A stretch of 64,000 nt of DNA from Leucobacter luti (GTDB taxonomy: Bacteria > Actinomycetota > Actinomycetes > Actinomycetales > Microbacteriaceae), in assembly GCF_019464495.1 (NCBI RefSeq), contig NZ_CP080492.1, positions 248,001-312,000 on the forward strand, written 5' to 3'. The notes beneath the pieces were generated by a model. It was not told the DNA's origin. It saw only the letters and a program-made list of their open reading frames with translations, and searched no databases. Positions 54,691 through 62,645 of this stretch are shown one piece after another. Positions within the stretch are counted from its first letter, which is position 1. The number at the start of each line of letters is the position of its first letter. Position numbers and translations under genes: made by a program.

Positions 54691-55089
54691 ATGGAACCCA
54701 TGGAACAGCGAATAAGCGATGAACATCTCGAGCTGATTGAACAACTTCGCCCAGTTGGAGTCCCAGAACATCCGTGTTCTGAGTGTGCTCCTTCTGTTGA
54801 CGGTCTGACTGTTGTTCACACTGATGAATGCCCGATTATCCAAGACATAGAGAACAAGTGTGAGGAGGATCGAGTATGGTTCGAGAGCCACCCCGGCGCA
54901 GAGTTTTTCTATAGGGAAATCTCATGGGGCGAAGCAGCACAGCTTCTTTCTCAGAGCACTGAGCGCTATTCAGCACTTCCAGAAGGGCTAAAACTCTTTC
55001 CCGAGGGAAGGGTCCGCGTAGAGCGAGTGGCTGATGGTGTCCGGTTTCGTAGATTTGATGACGTCTTCTTTATTGTTGAGCAAGCCTAG
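54691..55089 (+). CDS. Hypothetical protein, companion of the TIR gene
   Basis: 132 residues, 63 bp after the TIR stop. It has CSECAPSV and a later THTDECPII-like part (HTDECPI), suggesting a Cys/His metal site. WFESHPGAEFFYREISWGEAAQLL follows, and the C-terminal half is beta-rich. Similar short proteins occur in actinobacterial accessory DNA, but I know no function. No membrane segment. Its position suggests an operon with the TIR gene. Confidence 0.6.
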   Translation: MEPMEQRISDEHLELIEQLRPVGVPEHPCSECAPSVDGLTVVHTDECPIIQDIENKCEEDRVWFESHPGAEFFYREISWGEAAQLLSQSTERYSALPEGLKLFPEGRVRVERVADGVRFRRFDDVFFIVEQA

Positions 55090-55326
55090 GCTCATTGACG
55101 GATTCACAACATTGACCTGACCGCAATACGATAGAGGCTCCAAGCCAGTTCGAAATATTCGTTCCCGAGGGGTGTGGCCCATGCGCTGCCTCGAGTTCCA
55201 TCATTCCGGTTGTTCTCGCTGCTTTACCTCACGCATCAAGCCGTTGCCCGCGCAGGTCTGCTGGCAATGGTAGGGATAGAGCTTATGTCCCTGAACCAAG
55301 CTAGCTATGCTGCCGTTCTCGCTCCA

Positions 55327-55563
55327 TTAAGACCTGGCATCTCCCACACCACGCAAGAGTTCAAGAGGATCGACTCCGACGCGCTCCGCTAGCTCTTCGA
55401 GAGTGTCCAATGTGAGATTGCGCTCGCCTCGCTCCAACCCGCCAACGTACGTCCGATCCCAGCCGAGCACCTGCGCGTAGGCCTCCTGACCCACGCCCTG
55501 CGCGATCCTGATGCGGCGCAGGTTCACACCGACGCGCCTATTCAGGGTGCCCTTCTTGTCCAT
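55327..55563 (-). CDS. XRE-family helix-turn-helix regulator
   Basis: 78 residues. The HTH covers ~10-65: VGVNLRRIRIAQGVGQEAYAQVLGWDRTYVGGLERGERNLTLDTLEELAERVGV, in the usual five-helix arrangement. Small single-domain repressors like this regulate mobile elements or restriction systems. It is transcribed opposite to the neighbouring cargo genes. The 237 bp between it and the hypothetical gene show no other feature. Confidence 0.9.
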   Translation of the reverse strand: MDKKGTLNRRVGVNLRRIRIAQGVGQEAYAQVLGWDRTYVGGLERGERNLTLDTLEELAERVGVDPLELLRGVGDARS

Positions 55564-55670
55564 GCTTCAAGCGTGGGACGGGAAGACGCATAAGTACACG
55601 GACATATGAGTTTCATTTAGATTTACCGCTGACCACGCCATTTCGCGGCGCGCACTTCTAAGGAGACTTG

Positions 55671-56399
55671 ATGAAGAACACCCGCCGCCCATTCGCCGTG
55701 CTCGTCCCGCTCGCAGTCGCCACCGTGGCCCTCACCGGCTGCTCCAGCTCCTCTGACCTCTCGGGCACCTATTACGGCGAATCGAACCTCGACTCGCACT
55801 CCAAGGGCACCGTCGTCGTGGACGGCGGAACGGTGACCATGACTTCTTGGGACTGCGAGGCCGGTGAGGTCGTGGACAGCGAGGAGTATGTGAGCGTGAG
55901 CCTCCTGAACGAGGACCGGACGCAGGTCAACTGGGGCGAGCAGGGCGAGCACTTCAACACCGGCGAGCACCAGACCCACGGAGTCGTTGCTTCCGACGAC
56001 AAGAATGTTCTCCAGATCAACAAGGGCACGTTCTACCGCGAGGGCACCGAAGCCACCGACGAGGCGCGAGCAGCATGGGCCGAGTACTGCGGCGAGAGCG
56101 CAGCCACCGATGCGGCGCGCAAAGCCAATGCCAAGGAGAAGCAGGCCGAGGCCGAGGCCGTGACTTCCCAGTACGAGGCCGCAGCGACCAAGGTCATCGA
56201 CGCGTTCATACTCACGGGGTCGGTCGAGACCGGCGACACGGCAGTCCTCGAGCCGCTACTCCAGAAGAACGGCATCACCGCAGCGGAGATGCTGGAGAAC
56301 CTCGCCGCGGACGAGGACGCCATGATGGATCTGCAGGCGAAGAGCCCCGAACACCTGGAGGCCCTCGTGGTGGGCCTCCAGGTGCTCGCCCAGCAGTAG
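55671..56399 (+). CDS. Putative lipoprotein
   Basis: 242 residues, ATG after AAGGAGACTTG. The signal peptide ends in the lipobox ALTGC (Cys ~24), followed by a Ser-rich linker. Residues ~30-110 are beta-rich (GTYYGESNLDSHSKGTVVVDGGTVTMTSWDCEAGEV). A charged helical part follows (AARKANAKEKQAEAEAV) and a helical C-terminus. I recognise no family. It is extracellular and membrane-anchored. It might be a surface-exclusion or receptor-masking factor, but that is speculation. Confidence 0.78.
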   Translation: MKNTRRPFAVLVPLAVATVALTGCSSSSDLSGTYYGESNLDSHSKGTVVVDGGTVTMTSWDCEAGEVVDSEEYVSVSLLNEDRTQVNWGEQGEHFNTGEHQTHGVVASDDKNVLQINKGTFYREGTEATDEARAAWAEYCGESAATDAARKANAKEKQAEAEAVTSQYEAAATKVIDAFILTGSVETGDTAVLEPLLQKNGITAAEMLENLAADEDAMMDLQAKSPEHLEALVVGLQVLAQQ

Positions 56400-56426
56400 C
56401 CGAGCGCGCCACCCAGAACACCATTC

Positions 56427-56463
56427 AGCGCCCCGGTCGAGCTTCACGCTCGACCGGGGCGCT
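56427..56463 (+). terminator. Terminator after the lipoprotein gene
   Basis: A perfect 16-bp stem, AGCGCCCCGGTCGAGC at 56427-56442 with 56448-56463, and a TTCAC loop, 27 bp after the stop. Confidence 0.85.
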
Positions 56464-56571
56464 GTTCGTCAGGCTGCCGCACCTCGCTGCGCGAGCCTTG
56501 CCAACAACCTGGCTTTCATGTCACTAGGCTGCATGAGGAGCACAAGCCGTCGCGAGTTCACAGGGGAATCA

Positions 56572-57603
56572 ATGACCAAGAAGTACCAGATTTTCGTAAG
56601 TTCGACCTACGAGGACCTTAAGGTTGAACGAAACCGAGTAATTCAGGGAATCCTTGAGCTTGGCCACATACCTGTTGGAATGGAGATGTTCAGCGCGGGC
56701 GATGAAGAGCAGTGGAAAGTCATTGCCAGGAACATTGAGCAGAGCGATTACTATGTCGTCATCGTCGCCCACAGATATGGCTCTATGTCTGGTGACATAA
56801 GCTACACGCGCAAGGAGTATGAGTATGCAGTAGCGTGCGGGGTTCCCATTATTGGATTCGTTGTAGATCCGGATGCAACCTGGCCCCCTGCCTTCGTGGA
56901 CACTGAAGCTCCACACACGACGGGCCTAAGGGAGTTCAAAGCGCTCGTTACTTCCAAGCTCGTTGGGTTCTGGCAGAACGCAGATGACCTCTACGGTCAG
57001 GCAACAGTCGCACTTGTGAAGGCAGCCAATACGAATCCTCGAACTGGCTGGGTAAGGGCCGACGCTGCGGTTGGCACTGAGACCGTTGCGGAGATGACGA
57101 GGTTGAGCGCAGAGAATGCTGAGCTGAGGCGCGCCCTCAAAGAGGCAACGACCGCAGCGATTGAGGATCGCACCGCTCATTTGCAAGCAGTCTACGATCG
57201 TCTGTCAGACATGGAGTGGTCCCACAGCGTTCGAGTCGTCGGTAACGATGAATGGCTTGAGGGCGAGCCCATTAACCTTCGCCTCATTTTTGAAATACTT
57301 TCCCCGGGCATGGTTATCGAAATGACGAAGGACAGCATCTCCGAGCTCCTTGTCCTGCATGCTTCTGCTCAAGCTAACGAGGCGCGAGTCCGTCACGTCC
57401 CGACCAACACGCGAGACGAAATGCTCGCGGACTTCATGTCGCTCGATCTGATGCAGCCGTCGTCTCTGCGTCACCCTGTTTCCGATAAAAACGAGTATTG
57501 GACGCTGACCGAGCTCGGACAGGAGTTGCTCAAGTTCATCCGGAGAATGGAACTAGACAAAGCCCCAGAGGCCGTCAAGAGCGACGAAGACACCCCTTTT
57601 TAG
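56572..57603 (+). CDS. DUF4062 protein with C-terminal winged-helix-like domain
   Basis: 343 residues from the ATG at 56572, with AGGGGAATCA upstream. Residues ~1-130 are DUF4062 (KYQIFVSSTYEDLKVERNRVIQGILEL, IEQSDYYVVIVAHRYGSMS, SYTRKEYEYAVACGVPIIGFV), a Rossmann-like domain distantly related to TIR. A coiled-coil linker spans ~180-225. The C-terminal ~110 residues look like a winged helix with WTLTELGQELLKFI. DUF4062 occurs at the N-terminus of NTPase defence and signalling proteins; here it stands alone. Defence function is inferred from family and context. Confidence 0.82.
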   Translation: MTKKYQIFVSSTYEDLKVERNRVIQGILELGHIPVGMEMFSAGDEEQWKVIARNIEQSDYYVVIVAHRYGSMSGDISYTRKEYEYAVACGVPIIGFVVDPDATWPPAFVDTEAPHTTGLREFKALVTSKLVGFWQNADDLYGQATVALVKAANTNPRTGWVRADAAVGTETVAEMTRLSAENAELRRALKEATTAAIEDRTAHLQAVYDRLSDMEWSHSVRVVGNDEWLEGEPINLRLIFEILSPGMVIEMTKDSISELLVLHASAQANEARVRHVPTNTRDEMLADFMSLDLMQPSSLRHPVSDKNEYWTLTELGQELLKFIRRMELDKAPEAVKSDEDTPF

Positions 57604-57696
57604 CGGACATCACCCCGGCCTGGGGCGCGCTTGTTCTTCATCTGCGTGGCAGCTTGTGTTCTCACTACCAAGCAGTTGAGGGCGTTGGCGTCGCAA

Positions 57697-58826
57697 TCAC
57701 CTCTCGAAGCCGTCTCGCTGTACACTGCCTCGATGCTGGACTGCTGCGTCGTGCGTGCGGAGCCCGTCGCCGCGTTGCCGCTGCCGAGCTGCAAGCACAT
57801 CGCCCACCGTGCGCCCCGTGCCGTCCTGCTTCCTCGCTCCGTAGACCCCGTTGGGAGCGTTAGCCTCGAACAGGGTCGCTGCTGCGTCGGCCTTCGCGAG
57901 GCGCTGTGCGACCTCCTGCTCGTCAGCATCGCGGAGCTCGTTCAGACGCGCCGTAGCCGCAGCCCTGCCCTGCTCGACGCCCTCGGCATAGCCGCGCTGC
58001 ACTGCGTCCCGCTGCCGCTCAGCGATGTCGCGCTGTTTCGCGTCGAGCGCCTGCTTGCTTTGGCCTGCCGCTCCTTGGCCGTCCTGTAGCGCGTGACTCG
58101 GTCGAGGTGCAGCGCGTCGTCTTCGCGCCGACGCTTGGCGACCACAGCCCGCTCAGCGTCGAAGTACTCCTCCATCGCGTTCGCTGTGTTCTCCTGCTCC
58201 GCGAGCATCGCCAGCCTGTCCAGTTCGCGGTCGGCATCGGCGATGTTCTCGGCACGCTCCAGTTCGCGGGCGCGCTGCTTAATGCCCGCTTCCTGGGCCT
58301 CCGCCGCCGCGAGCCGGTCCTCTGCGATGATGCGTGCGTCGTCCGTCGCTGCATAGAGGTCCTTGCCCTGGCTGTTGCCCTTGGTCTTCTCGTTGATGTC
58401 CTTCTCAACTGGCCAGCCCTTGGCGATCATGAACTCGCGCATCTGCTCCTGGTAGTTCGAGAGCTTCACCGCGCCTCCGATCTTCTTCCCGGCCTTCGGG
58501 TTCCCATCGGGGTAGCACACGGTGTCGTGCGTGAACCACGTCTCGCCATGGAAGGTGCGGAGGTGCCCGGGGTGCTTCGGGTCCGCCGCGTAGTTGTCGA
58601 AGCCGACCTGCATGTGGGGTCGGTGCTCGCTGTACTGGTCGCTGCGGAAGTGCAGCGCATCCATGCCGTCCGCGATCAGCCCGCGCTCGACCATGAACGC
58701 GAGTGCATCGTCGAAGTACCTGCGTGCCTCGTCAGCATCGCGCGGAATCAGGCGCGGCTTCGTGAGCGGCTCGCCCGTGGCCTCACTGATGACCTGCTCT
58801 TCGGACCCGTCTTCGCGCTTGCGCAT
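57697..58826 (-). pseudogene. Relaxase/mobilisation protein, middle and C-terminal part, frameshifted
   Basis: The 58826-58063 segment encodes LIPRDADEARRYFDDALAFM, the histidine-containing SEHRPHMQVGFDNYAADP typical of relaxase active sites, SNYQEQMREFMIAKGW, and then a long charged helical region. At ~58062 a GGG run appears one base short and the frame shifts; the second frame (down to 57697) continues the coiled coil (VQRGYAEGVEQGRAAATARLNELRD). It is separated from the N-terminal fragment by one in-frame stop. It would have nicked DNA at an oriT for transfer. Now it is probably inactive, unless the indel is a sequencing error. Confidence 0.7.
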
Positions 58827-58829
58827 GAC

Positions 58830-59231
58830 TTAGCTCACGTTCACCGGATCGACCCTGCACATGTTCTCCGGCAGCTGCACTACCAGCAGCGACAGCTCGT
58901 AGTCCTTCGCCGCCTGCTTCCTGTAGAGCTGCGCGTTGCGTGCCGCCAATGACTCCTCGACCTCCTCGAACCGTGTCGCGGTCTTCAACCCTCCGACGCC
59001 ATCGCTGACCCAGTTCTCGTTGAGCTGCTCCTCGCTCAGCAGAATGTTCGGGTTCTTCACCGCCTCGCGAGCCGACTGAGCGGCATCGAGCGAGCGCAGC
59101 GCCTCCTTCGCGATCGCGAGGTTCGACCCGCCCTTGGTGGACGGCGTGCCCGTCTTCTTGTCGCCGGGGTACTTGCCCCCGGCCTTCGTGTGCACGCCCT
59201 TGAAGCCTGCACGGCCCTTCGCTTCGCTCAT
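58830..59231 (-). CDS. Relaxase N-terminal fragment (ends at a premature stop)
   Basis: 133 residues, in the same frame as the downstream relaxase part: after its TAA come one codon (GTC) and then ATG CGC. The N-terminus is Gly/Lys-rich and basic (GFKGVHTKAGGKYPGDKKTGT). Then a helix leads to LSLLVVQLPENMCRVDP, like the first strands of a Mob-type relaxase. The simplest reading is one gene with a nonsense mutation. Alternatively it is a separate mobilisation accessory protein with the relaxase starting at 58826, but that ATG has no clear ribosome site. Confidence 0.65.
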   Translation of the reverse strand: MSEAKGRAGFKGVHTKAGGKYPGDKKTGTPSTKGGSNLAIAKEALRSLDAAQSAREAVKNPNILLSEEQLNENWVSDGVGGLKTATRFEEVEESLAARNAQLYRKQAAKDYELSLLVVQLPENMCRVDPVNVS

Positions 59232-59278
59232 GTCTTGCTCCTCGTCTCAGAATCGTCTCGTAGTGCTCCATGCACCCC

Positions 59279-59580
59279 CGCGAGCCTTGGGCTTCGCCCC
59301 TCGCGCGGTTGCCTGTCGCTGCGCCTCCGCATCGCGTGGAGCCTCGGGCTCCGCCCTCAACGCGATGCTGCGCCGCTGAAGTTTTCGTACCCGGAGCCTC
59401 TGCTGCGCCCTCCCGATACGAAAACTTCATTAAACGACCTAGGAACTTTCTCGCTGCGCTCGAAAGGTTCCCAGGTCGCCCTCCGGGAGCCGCTGCGCGG
59501 ACGGCTCCGCTTCGGGTGGCGCTGATTCGCCCCACCCTCCGCTTTGCCCGCGCGGCAGAGCTGCCCGACGCGATGCGTCG
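59279..59580. other. Array of about eight tandem hairpins, candidate oriT or structured RNA
   Basis: Adjacent inverted repeats fill the gap between the accessory gene and the relaxase: 59279-59305, 59329-59368 (with a nested GGAGCC/GGCTCC), 59378-59428, 59436-59477, 59486-59508, 59514-59537, 59554-59565 and 59566-59580. Hairpins two to five are ~8-10 bp apart. GCTGCGC occurs at 59318, 59367, 59402, 59453 and 59492; the last three lie in or at hairpin loops. An oriT is expected just upstream of a relaxase gene, but the regularity also suits a structured RNA. Confidence 0.6.
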
Positions 59581-59602
59581 AGCACCCCACCACGGGCCAC
59601 GG

Positions 59603-59968
59603 TCACGCCTCCGAGCGGTGCTCGGAATCGCGACCGGGCAACCCGCTGAGCCACCCGTCAGACGGAGTCTCGTCGGTGAGCTCCTCGTCCGTGCAGCGCT
59701 CGCTCACCGCGTGCGTTACATCGGGCTCGTCAGCCGCTGCGCGATGCCGCTCGACGCGGCTCCGCGTCCGCTCGCGGCGTGCTGCGACCTCGGCGTCGCG
59801 GCGGCCCGCCAGCTCGCGGAACTCCTCGTAGTGGTGCCTGCGCAGCCACTTCGCGAGGTGCTTCTCGTCGCGGTCGTCGCGGCACTCGGCGCGCCGCGCC
59901 TCACGCAGCTCTTCCAGCTCCTTGGCGTGGCGAGCCTTCAGCGTCGCCTCGGTCATGCTCTTAGCCAC
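59603..59968 (-). CDS. Small coiled-coil protein, possible mobilisation accessory factor
   Basis: 121 residues from a GTG at 59968 with GAGAGGAG upstream; an ATG four codons later is possible. The chain is strongly charged and helical (KARHAKELEELREARRAECRDDRDEKHLAKWLRRHHYEEFRELAGRR split over two helices), with an acidic C-terminus. I recognise no family. Its place upstream of the hairpin array and relaxase resembles that of MobC-like relaxosome proteins. Confidence 0.55.
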   Translation of the reverse strand: MAKSMTEATLKARHAKELEELREARRAECRDDRDEKHLAKWLRRHHYEEFRELAGRRDAEVAARRERTRSRVERHRAAADEPDVTHAVSERCTDEELTDETPSDGWLSGLPGRDSEHRSEA

Positions 59969-60035
59969 GATGTGGCTCCTCTCTACCGCGTTACGCGGCT
60001 GTTGTGATCGCCCACACCCGATCCGATCGACACGA

Positions 60036-60059
60036 GCCCCGCCGAGTAGCGGGGTTTTT
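60036..60059 (+). terminator. U-tract terminator in front of the lysis genes
   Basis: CCCCGC (60036-60041) pairs with GCGGGG (60048-60053), followed by six T. It ends 17 bp before the endolysin start on the same strand, as between transcription units of actinophages. No plus-strand gene lies directly upstream, so it is probably a relic of the phage sequence that brought the lysis genes. Confidence 0.85.
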
Positions 60060-60076
60060 TCATTCCAGGAGGAACT

Positions 60077-60823
60077 ATGAAGATGACTCTTGAAGCGTGG
60101 GGCCGGTCCGTCGATGGGCAGCTCATCGATCGTGATGGTAGCGCTGGAGCGCAGTGCTCGGACCTGTGGGCGGACTACGCGGAGCGGGCGGTTGGTGTCC
60201 CGATCGGGTGGACGTACACCGTGAACAGGCCGGGCCACCCGGACCATTTCCTTGCGTCCTCGATGTTCCTGTTCTTCCCAACTCCGCGTGTGGGGGACCT
60301 GTCGCAGTACTTCGTGCAGGTCGGCAGGCACGAACCAGCACAGGCTGGGGATGTGGCCGTGTGGGCGCGCTCATGGAGCTACCCCGCCACCCATATCGCA
60401 ATCGCCACGGGGCCAGCAGTCGACGGAATGCTGCCGTGCTGGACCCAGAACCCCGGCGCCACCCGACACGAATCACTCACGACGGCGGGGTTGCTTGGCT
60501 ACCTCCGCCCGATCGCACTCATTGAAGGAGACGAAGACATGACACCAGCAGAGCGCAAGTTGCTCACCGAAGTACACGCCGCACTCTGGCAGATCACAGA
60601 CCCGAAAAACGGGCTCTTCGCGAAACTCCCCGGCCAGGTGCTCGATGCCAAGGTTCCGATGGAGGGCAGCAAGAAGGGGCAGACCAAGACGCTCCGGCAG
60701 CTGATCGCTTGGAACGACCACCAGTGGGCGAGCATCAAACGCCCGCTGGAATGGCTTGCGAAGTCCGGCCCCGCCATGTCGACCGCGATCACGAAGATCG
60801 CGAAGACCCTCGGAGCCAAGTGA
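60077..60823 (+). CDS. CHAP-like phage endolysin
   Basis: 248 residues, ATG after AGGAGGAACT. The N-terminal ~150 residues show a CHAP/NlpC-like layout: Cys27 in GAQCSDLWADYAE, then GDVAVWARSWSYPATHIAIATG with His106, and a polar WTQNPG segment as third residue. It should cleave peptidoglycan peptide bonds. The C-terminal ~100 residues (from EDMTPAERKLL) are helical, perhaps for cell-wall binding or oligomerisation. The next two genes overlap in a lysis cassette. Confidence 0.8.
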   Translation: MKMTLEAWGRSVDGQLIDRDGSAGAQCSDLWADYAERAVGVPIGWTYTVNRPGHPDHFLASSMFLFFPTPRVGDLSQYFVQVGRHEPAQAGDVAVWARSWSYPATHIAIATGPAVDGMLPCWTQNPGATRHESLTTAGLLGYLRPIALIEGDEDMTPAERKLLTEVHAALWQITDPKNGLFAKLPGQVLDAKVPMEGSKKGQTKTLRQLIAWNDHQWASIKRPLEWLAKSGPAMSTAITKIAKTLGAK

Positions 60824-61218
60824 GTGAGGACCAGCTGCGGGCACTCCTTGGCGACCTGAGTGCTGTTCAGCTTGGCCTTTGGGCGTTCGCCTTCATGGCG
60901 ATTGCGTTCTTCGTGGTGAAGATGTGGCCGTGGCTGAACAGGTTCGTTGCCACGGTCAACGCTCTCGCTGACCTGCCGTCGAAGCTCGGAACTATCGCGG
61001 GCATCGAGCAGAAAGTGGTGCGGATCGAAGCGCAGGTCAAAGACATCCACCACGAGACGCACTTCAACTCGGGCACGTCAATCAAAGATGCGACGGTCCG
61101 GATCGAGAACAAAGTCGATGCCATGCAGTCACTCATGGAAAACGGCGATGCGGATCTGGACACCAGAGTCAGAACGATAGAGCGCGCCATGAATTTCGAA
61201 AGGAACACTGATGAATAA
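60820..61218 (+). CDS. Membrane-anchored coiled-coil phage protein (DUF2746-like)
   Basis: 132 residues from a GTG overlapping the endolysin stop (GTGA). One transmembrane helix at ~15-37 (LGLWAFAFMAIAFFVVKMW) is followed by a long amphipathic helix with heptads (LGTIAGIEQKVVRIEAQVKDI). This topology matches DUF2746 proteins beside actinophage lysis genes, some of which are thought to act with holins. The stop overlaps the holin start. Confidence 0.72.
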   Translation: MSEDQLRALLGDLSAVQLGLWAFAFMAIAFFVVKMWPWLNRFVATVNALADLPSKLGTIAGIEQKVVRIEAQVKDIHHETHFNSGTSIKDATVRIENKVDAMQSLMENGDADLDTRVRTIERAMNFERNTDE

Positions 61219-61459
61219 TTTGATTCCCGACCGTACACATCTTGCAGCGAAACGCGGATTCATTCGTACAGCAGCTCAGTCGCTTGCTACATCGTTTACT
61301 TTTCCGGCGGGCGTTACGATCGCGTTCACGGGAGACGCGCTACTTGCCTGCATAGTGGGGCTCTGTAGCCTGATCATTGGGGCGGCTGTAAATGGTGCAC
61401 AGTCCTACCTTTCCATCCTCGGGTCAGGGATTCCGGATGATTACCAGCCTGAGGCCTGA
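61211..61459 (+). CDS. Phage holin-like protein
   Basis: 82 residues, ATG overlapping the previous gene by eight bases; AAGGAACACTG gives a ribosome site. Two hydrophobic segments (~25-40 and ~44-65) flank a short turn, with a charged start and a polar end. This is the size and topology of class II holins. With the endolysin it completes a lysis module. The base composition is lower in GC than the endolysin. Confidence 0.75.
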   Translation: MNNLIPDRTHLAAKRGFIRTAAQSLATSFTFPAGVTIAFTGDALLACIVGLCSLIIGAAVNGAQSYLSILGSGIPDDYQPEA

Positions 61460-61521
61460 TCACTGACGCTCTGCACAATACCGACGTTGGCAAGGCTGGA
61501 GTTACTTCTGGGTTTCGCGTA

Positions 61522-62385
61522 GTGGGGCCTAAGCCATATCATTGGTCCGTGATCAAGGATGTCCTCCTTCTCCTCGCGGGAGCCCTTATCGGCTACATAG
61601 TTCAAGTTCTTGGTGAGAAAATTCGTCACGTTGGTGATGACTATGAGCTATGGGCTGATCTTCGAGCTGTCAGTCTGAAAGCGAAGAGCCACAACGCTCT
61701 AGCTGACCTAGAGTATCGATGGCGCGACAAGCTTGTCGACAATCCTCATGTCGTTGATGTGTATTTCTGGAGTGCCGGGAAAAGGGACATCACCGCGGAT
61801 ATGTTTGGTGGCAACACGGTCGCCTTCGACTTGAAGGTTCCACTGCTGGGTGAGTTAACTGACGGTGAATACAGGCACATCGCTGAGGGATCATTTGTCG
61901 CTTCCGAGGACGGCAAACTCACGATGCACCCGATGCTAATTAGACACAACGGCGTTTATCATGCTCGATTTGTAACAGATGGCAGGCCAACTCATCACGT
62001 TAGAGCCGAGATAGCTAACGTTGAGGCTATTCGGTCGGTCTCCAGAGAAAAGAGATTCCCGACCGCATTGAACCTAAGGTTGAGCCGCATTGGAGGAGTG
62101 GTATTTAAGCTGGCATTCTCAAGCTTCTTGATCATTCTTGCCGCGCTTGTGGTGTGGGGATGGATTTGGGAGGTGGAAGCGTTTTCAGAGTCCTTCCGTG
62201 ACGCCGGCCAAGGGATCATCCGCGCTGCGTCCGTATGGGGGCTACCAATATCTCTATTGTCGTTCCTTCTTGGAGCCTTCTTGCGGTCGAGAGGTTCAAC
62301 GATATCTAGGCGTGCTCGACGCGCAGTTCGCGAATTGCGGAAATCATTGAAAGACAAACGAGCCCTTGTCTGGTTGGGCGTCTAG
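61522..62385 (+). CDS. Unknown membrane protein behind the lysis cassette
   Basis: 287 residues from a GTG without a good ribosome site; other starts are possible. One N-terminal transmembrane helix (~10-30) is followed by a helical part and a beta-rich central domain (~70-165, VDVYFWSAGKRDITADMFGGNTVAFDL split over strands). Two C-terminal helices (~195-220 and ~235-258) and a very basic tail follow. The central part recalls a widespread uncharacterised actinobacterial family with an N-terminal helix. Lower GC and the position after lysis genes suggest a moron, for example superinfection exclusion; this is inference. Confidence 0.65.
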   Translation: MGPKPYHWSVIKDVLLLLAGALIGYIVQVLGEKIRHVGDDYELWADLRAVSLKAKSHNALADLEYRWRDKLVDNPHVVDVYFWSAGKRDITADMFGGNTVAFDLKVPLLGELTDGEYRHIAEGSFVASEDGKLTMHPMLIRHNGVYHARFVTDGRPTHHVRAEIANVEAIRSVSREKRFPTALNLRLSRIGGVVFKLAFSSFLIILAALVVWGWIWEVEAFSESFRDAGQGIIRAASVWGLPISLLSFLLGAFLRSRGSTISRRARRAVRELRKSLKDKRALVWLGV

Positions 62386-62574
62386 GTGTGCTTTCAGCAC
62401 TTTTGTCGATGTGACCAAGTTCACGGGTTCTTCTGGTCCTTCGCGGCGTACATGCGCTCTTTCATTCAGTCTGGTGACATCACTTGTGAGTTTTCCTACT
62501 TGCCTGGGGAGATCGACACTAGTTGGTCATGATTAGTCGAGGCGGCAAATTCAGGTCTTGTCGGTGAGAGGACT

Positions 62575-62615
62575 GCCCCCTCACTTGCCCTTCACGGGTG
62601 GGTGAGGGGGCTTTT
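62575..62615 (+). terminator. Terminator upstream of the SRAP gene
   Basis: GCCCCCTCAC at 62575-62584 pairs with GTGAGGGGGC at 62602-62611, followed by TTTT. The ~190 bp between the membrane-protein stop and this hairpin show no other feature. Confidence 0.85.
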
Positions 62616-62645
62616 GTCGTTGGTGGATGCGCGTACGCTGTGCTC

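Noticed and set aside
55174..55392. 72-residue plus-strand frame overlapping the XRE gene
   Set aside because: It overlaps the clearly recognisable XRE gene in antisense, lacks a convincing ribosome site and has no recognisable features.
59270..60007. Plus-strand open frame through the hairpin array
   Set aside because: Its protein is Ala/Arg/Pro-rich without structure and it is antisense to the accessory gene, which has a good ribosome site; the inverted repeats better explain the sequence.
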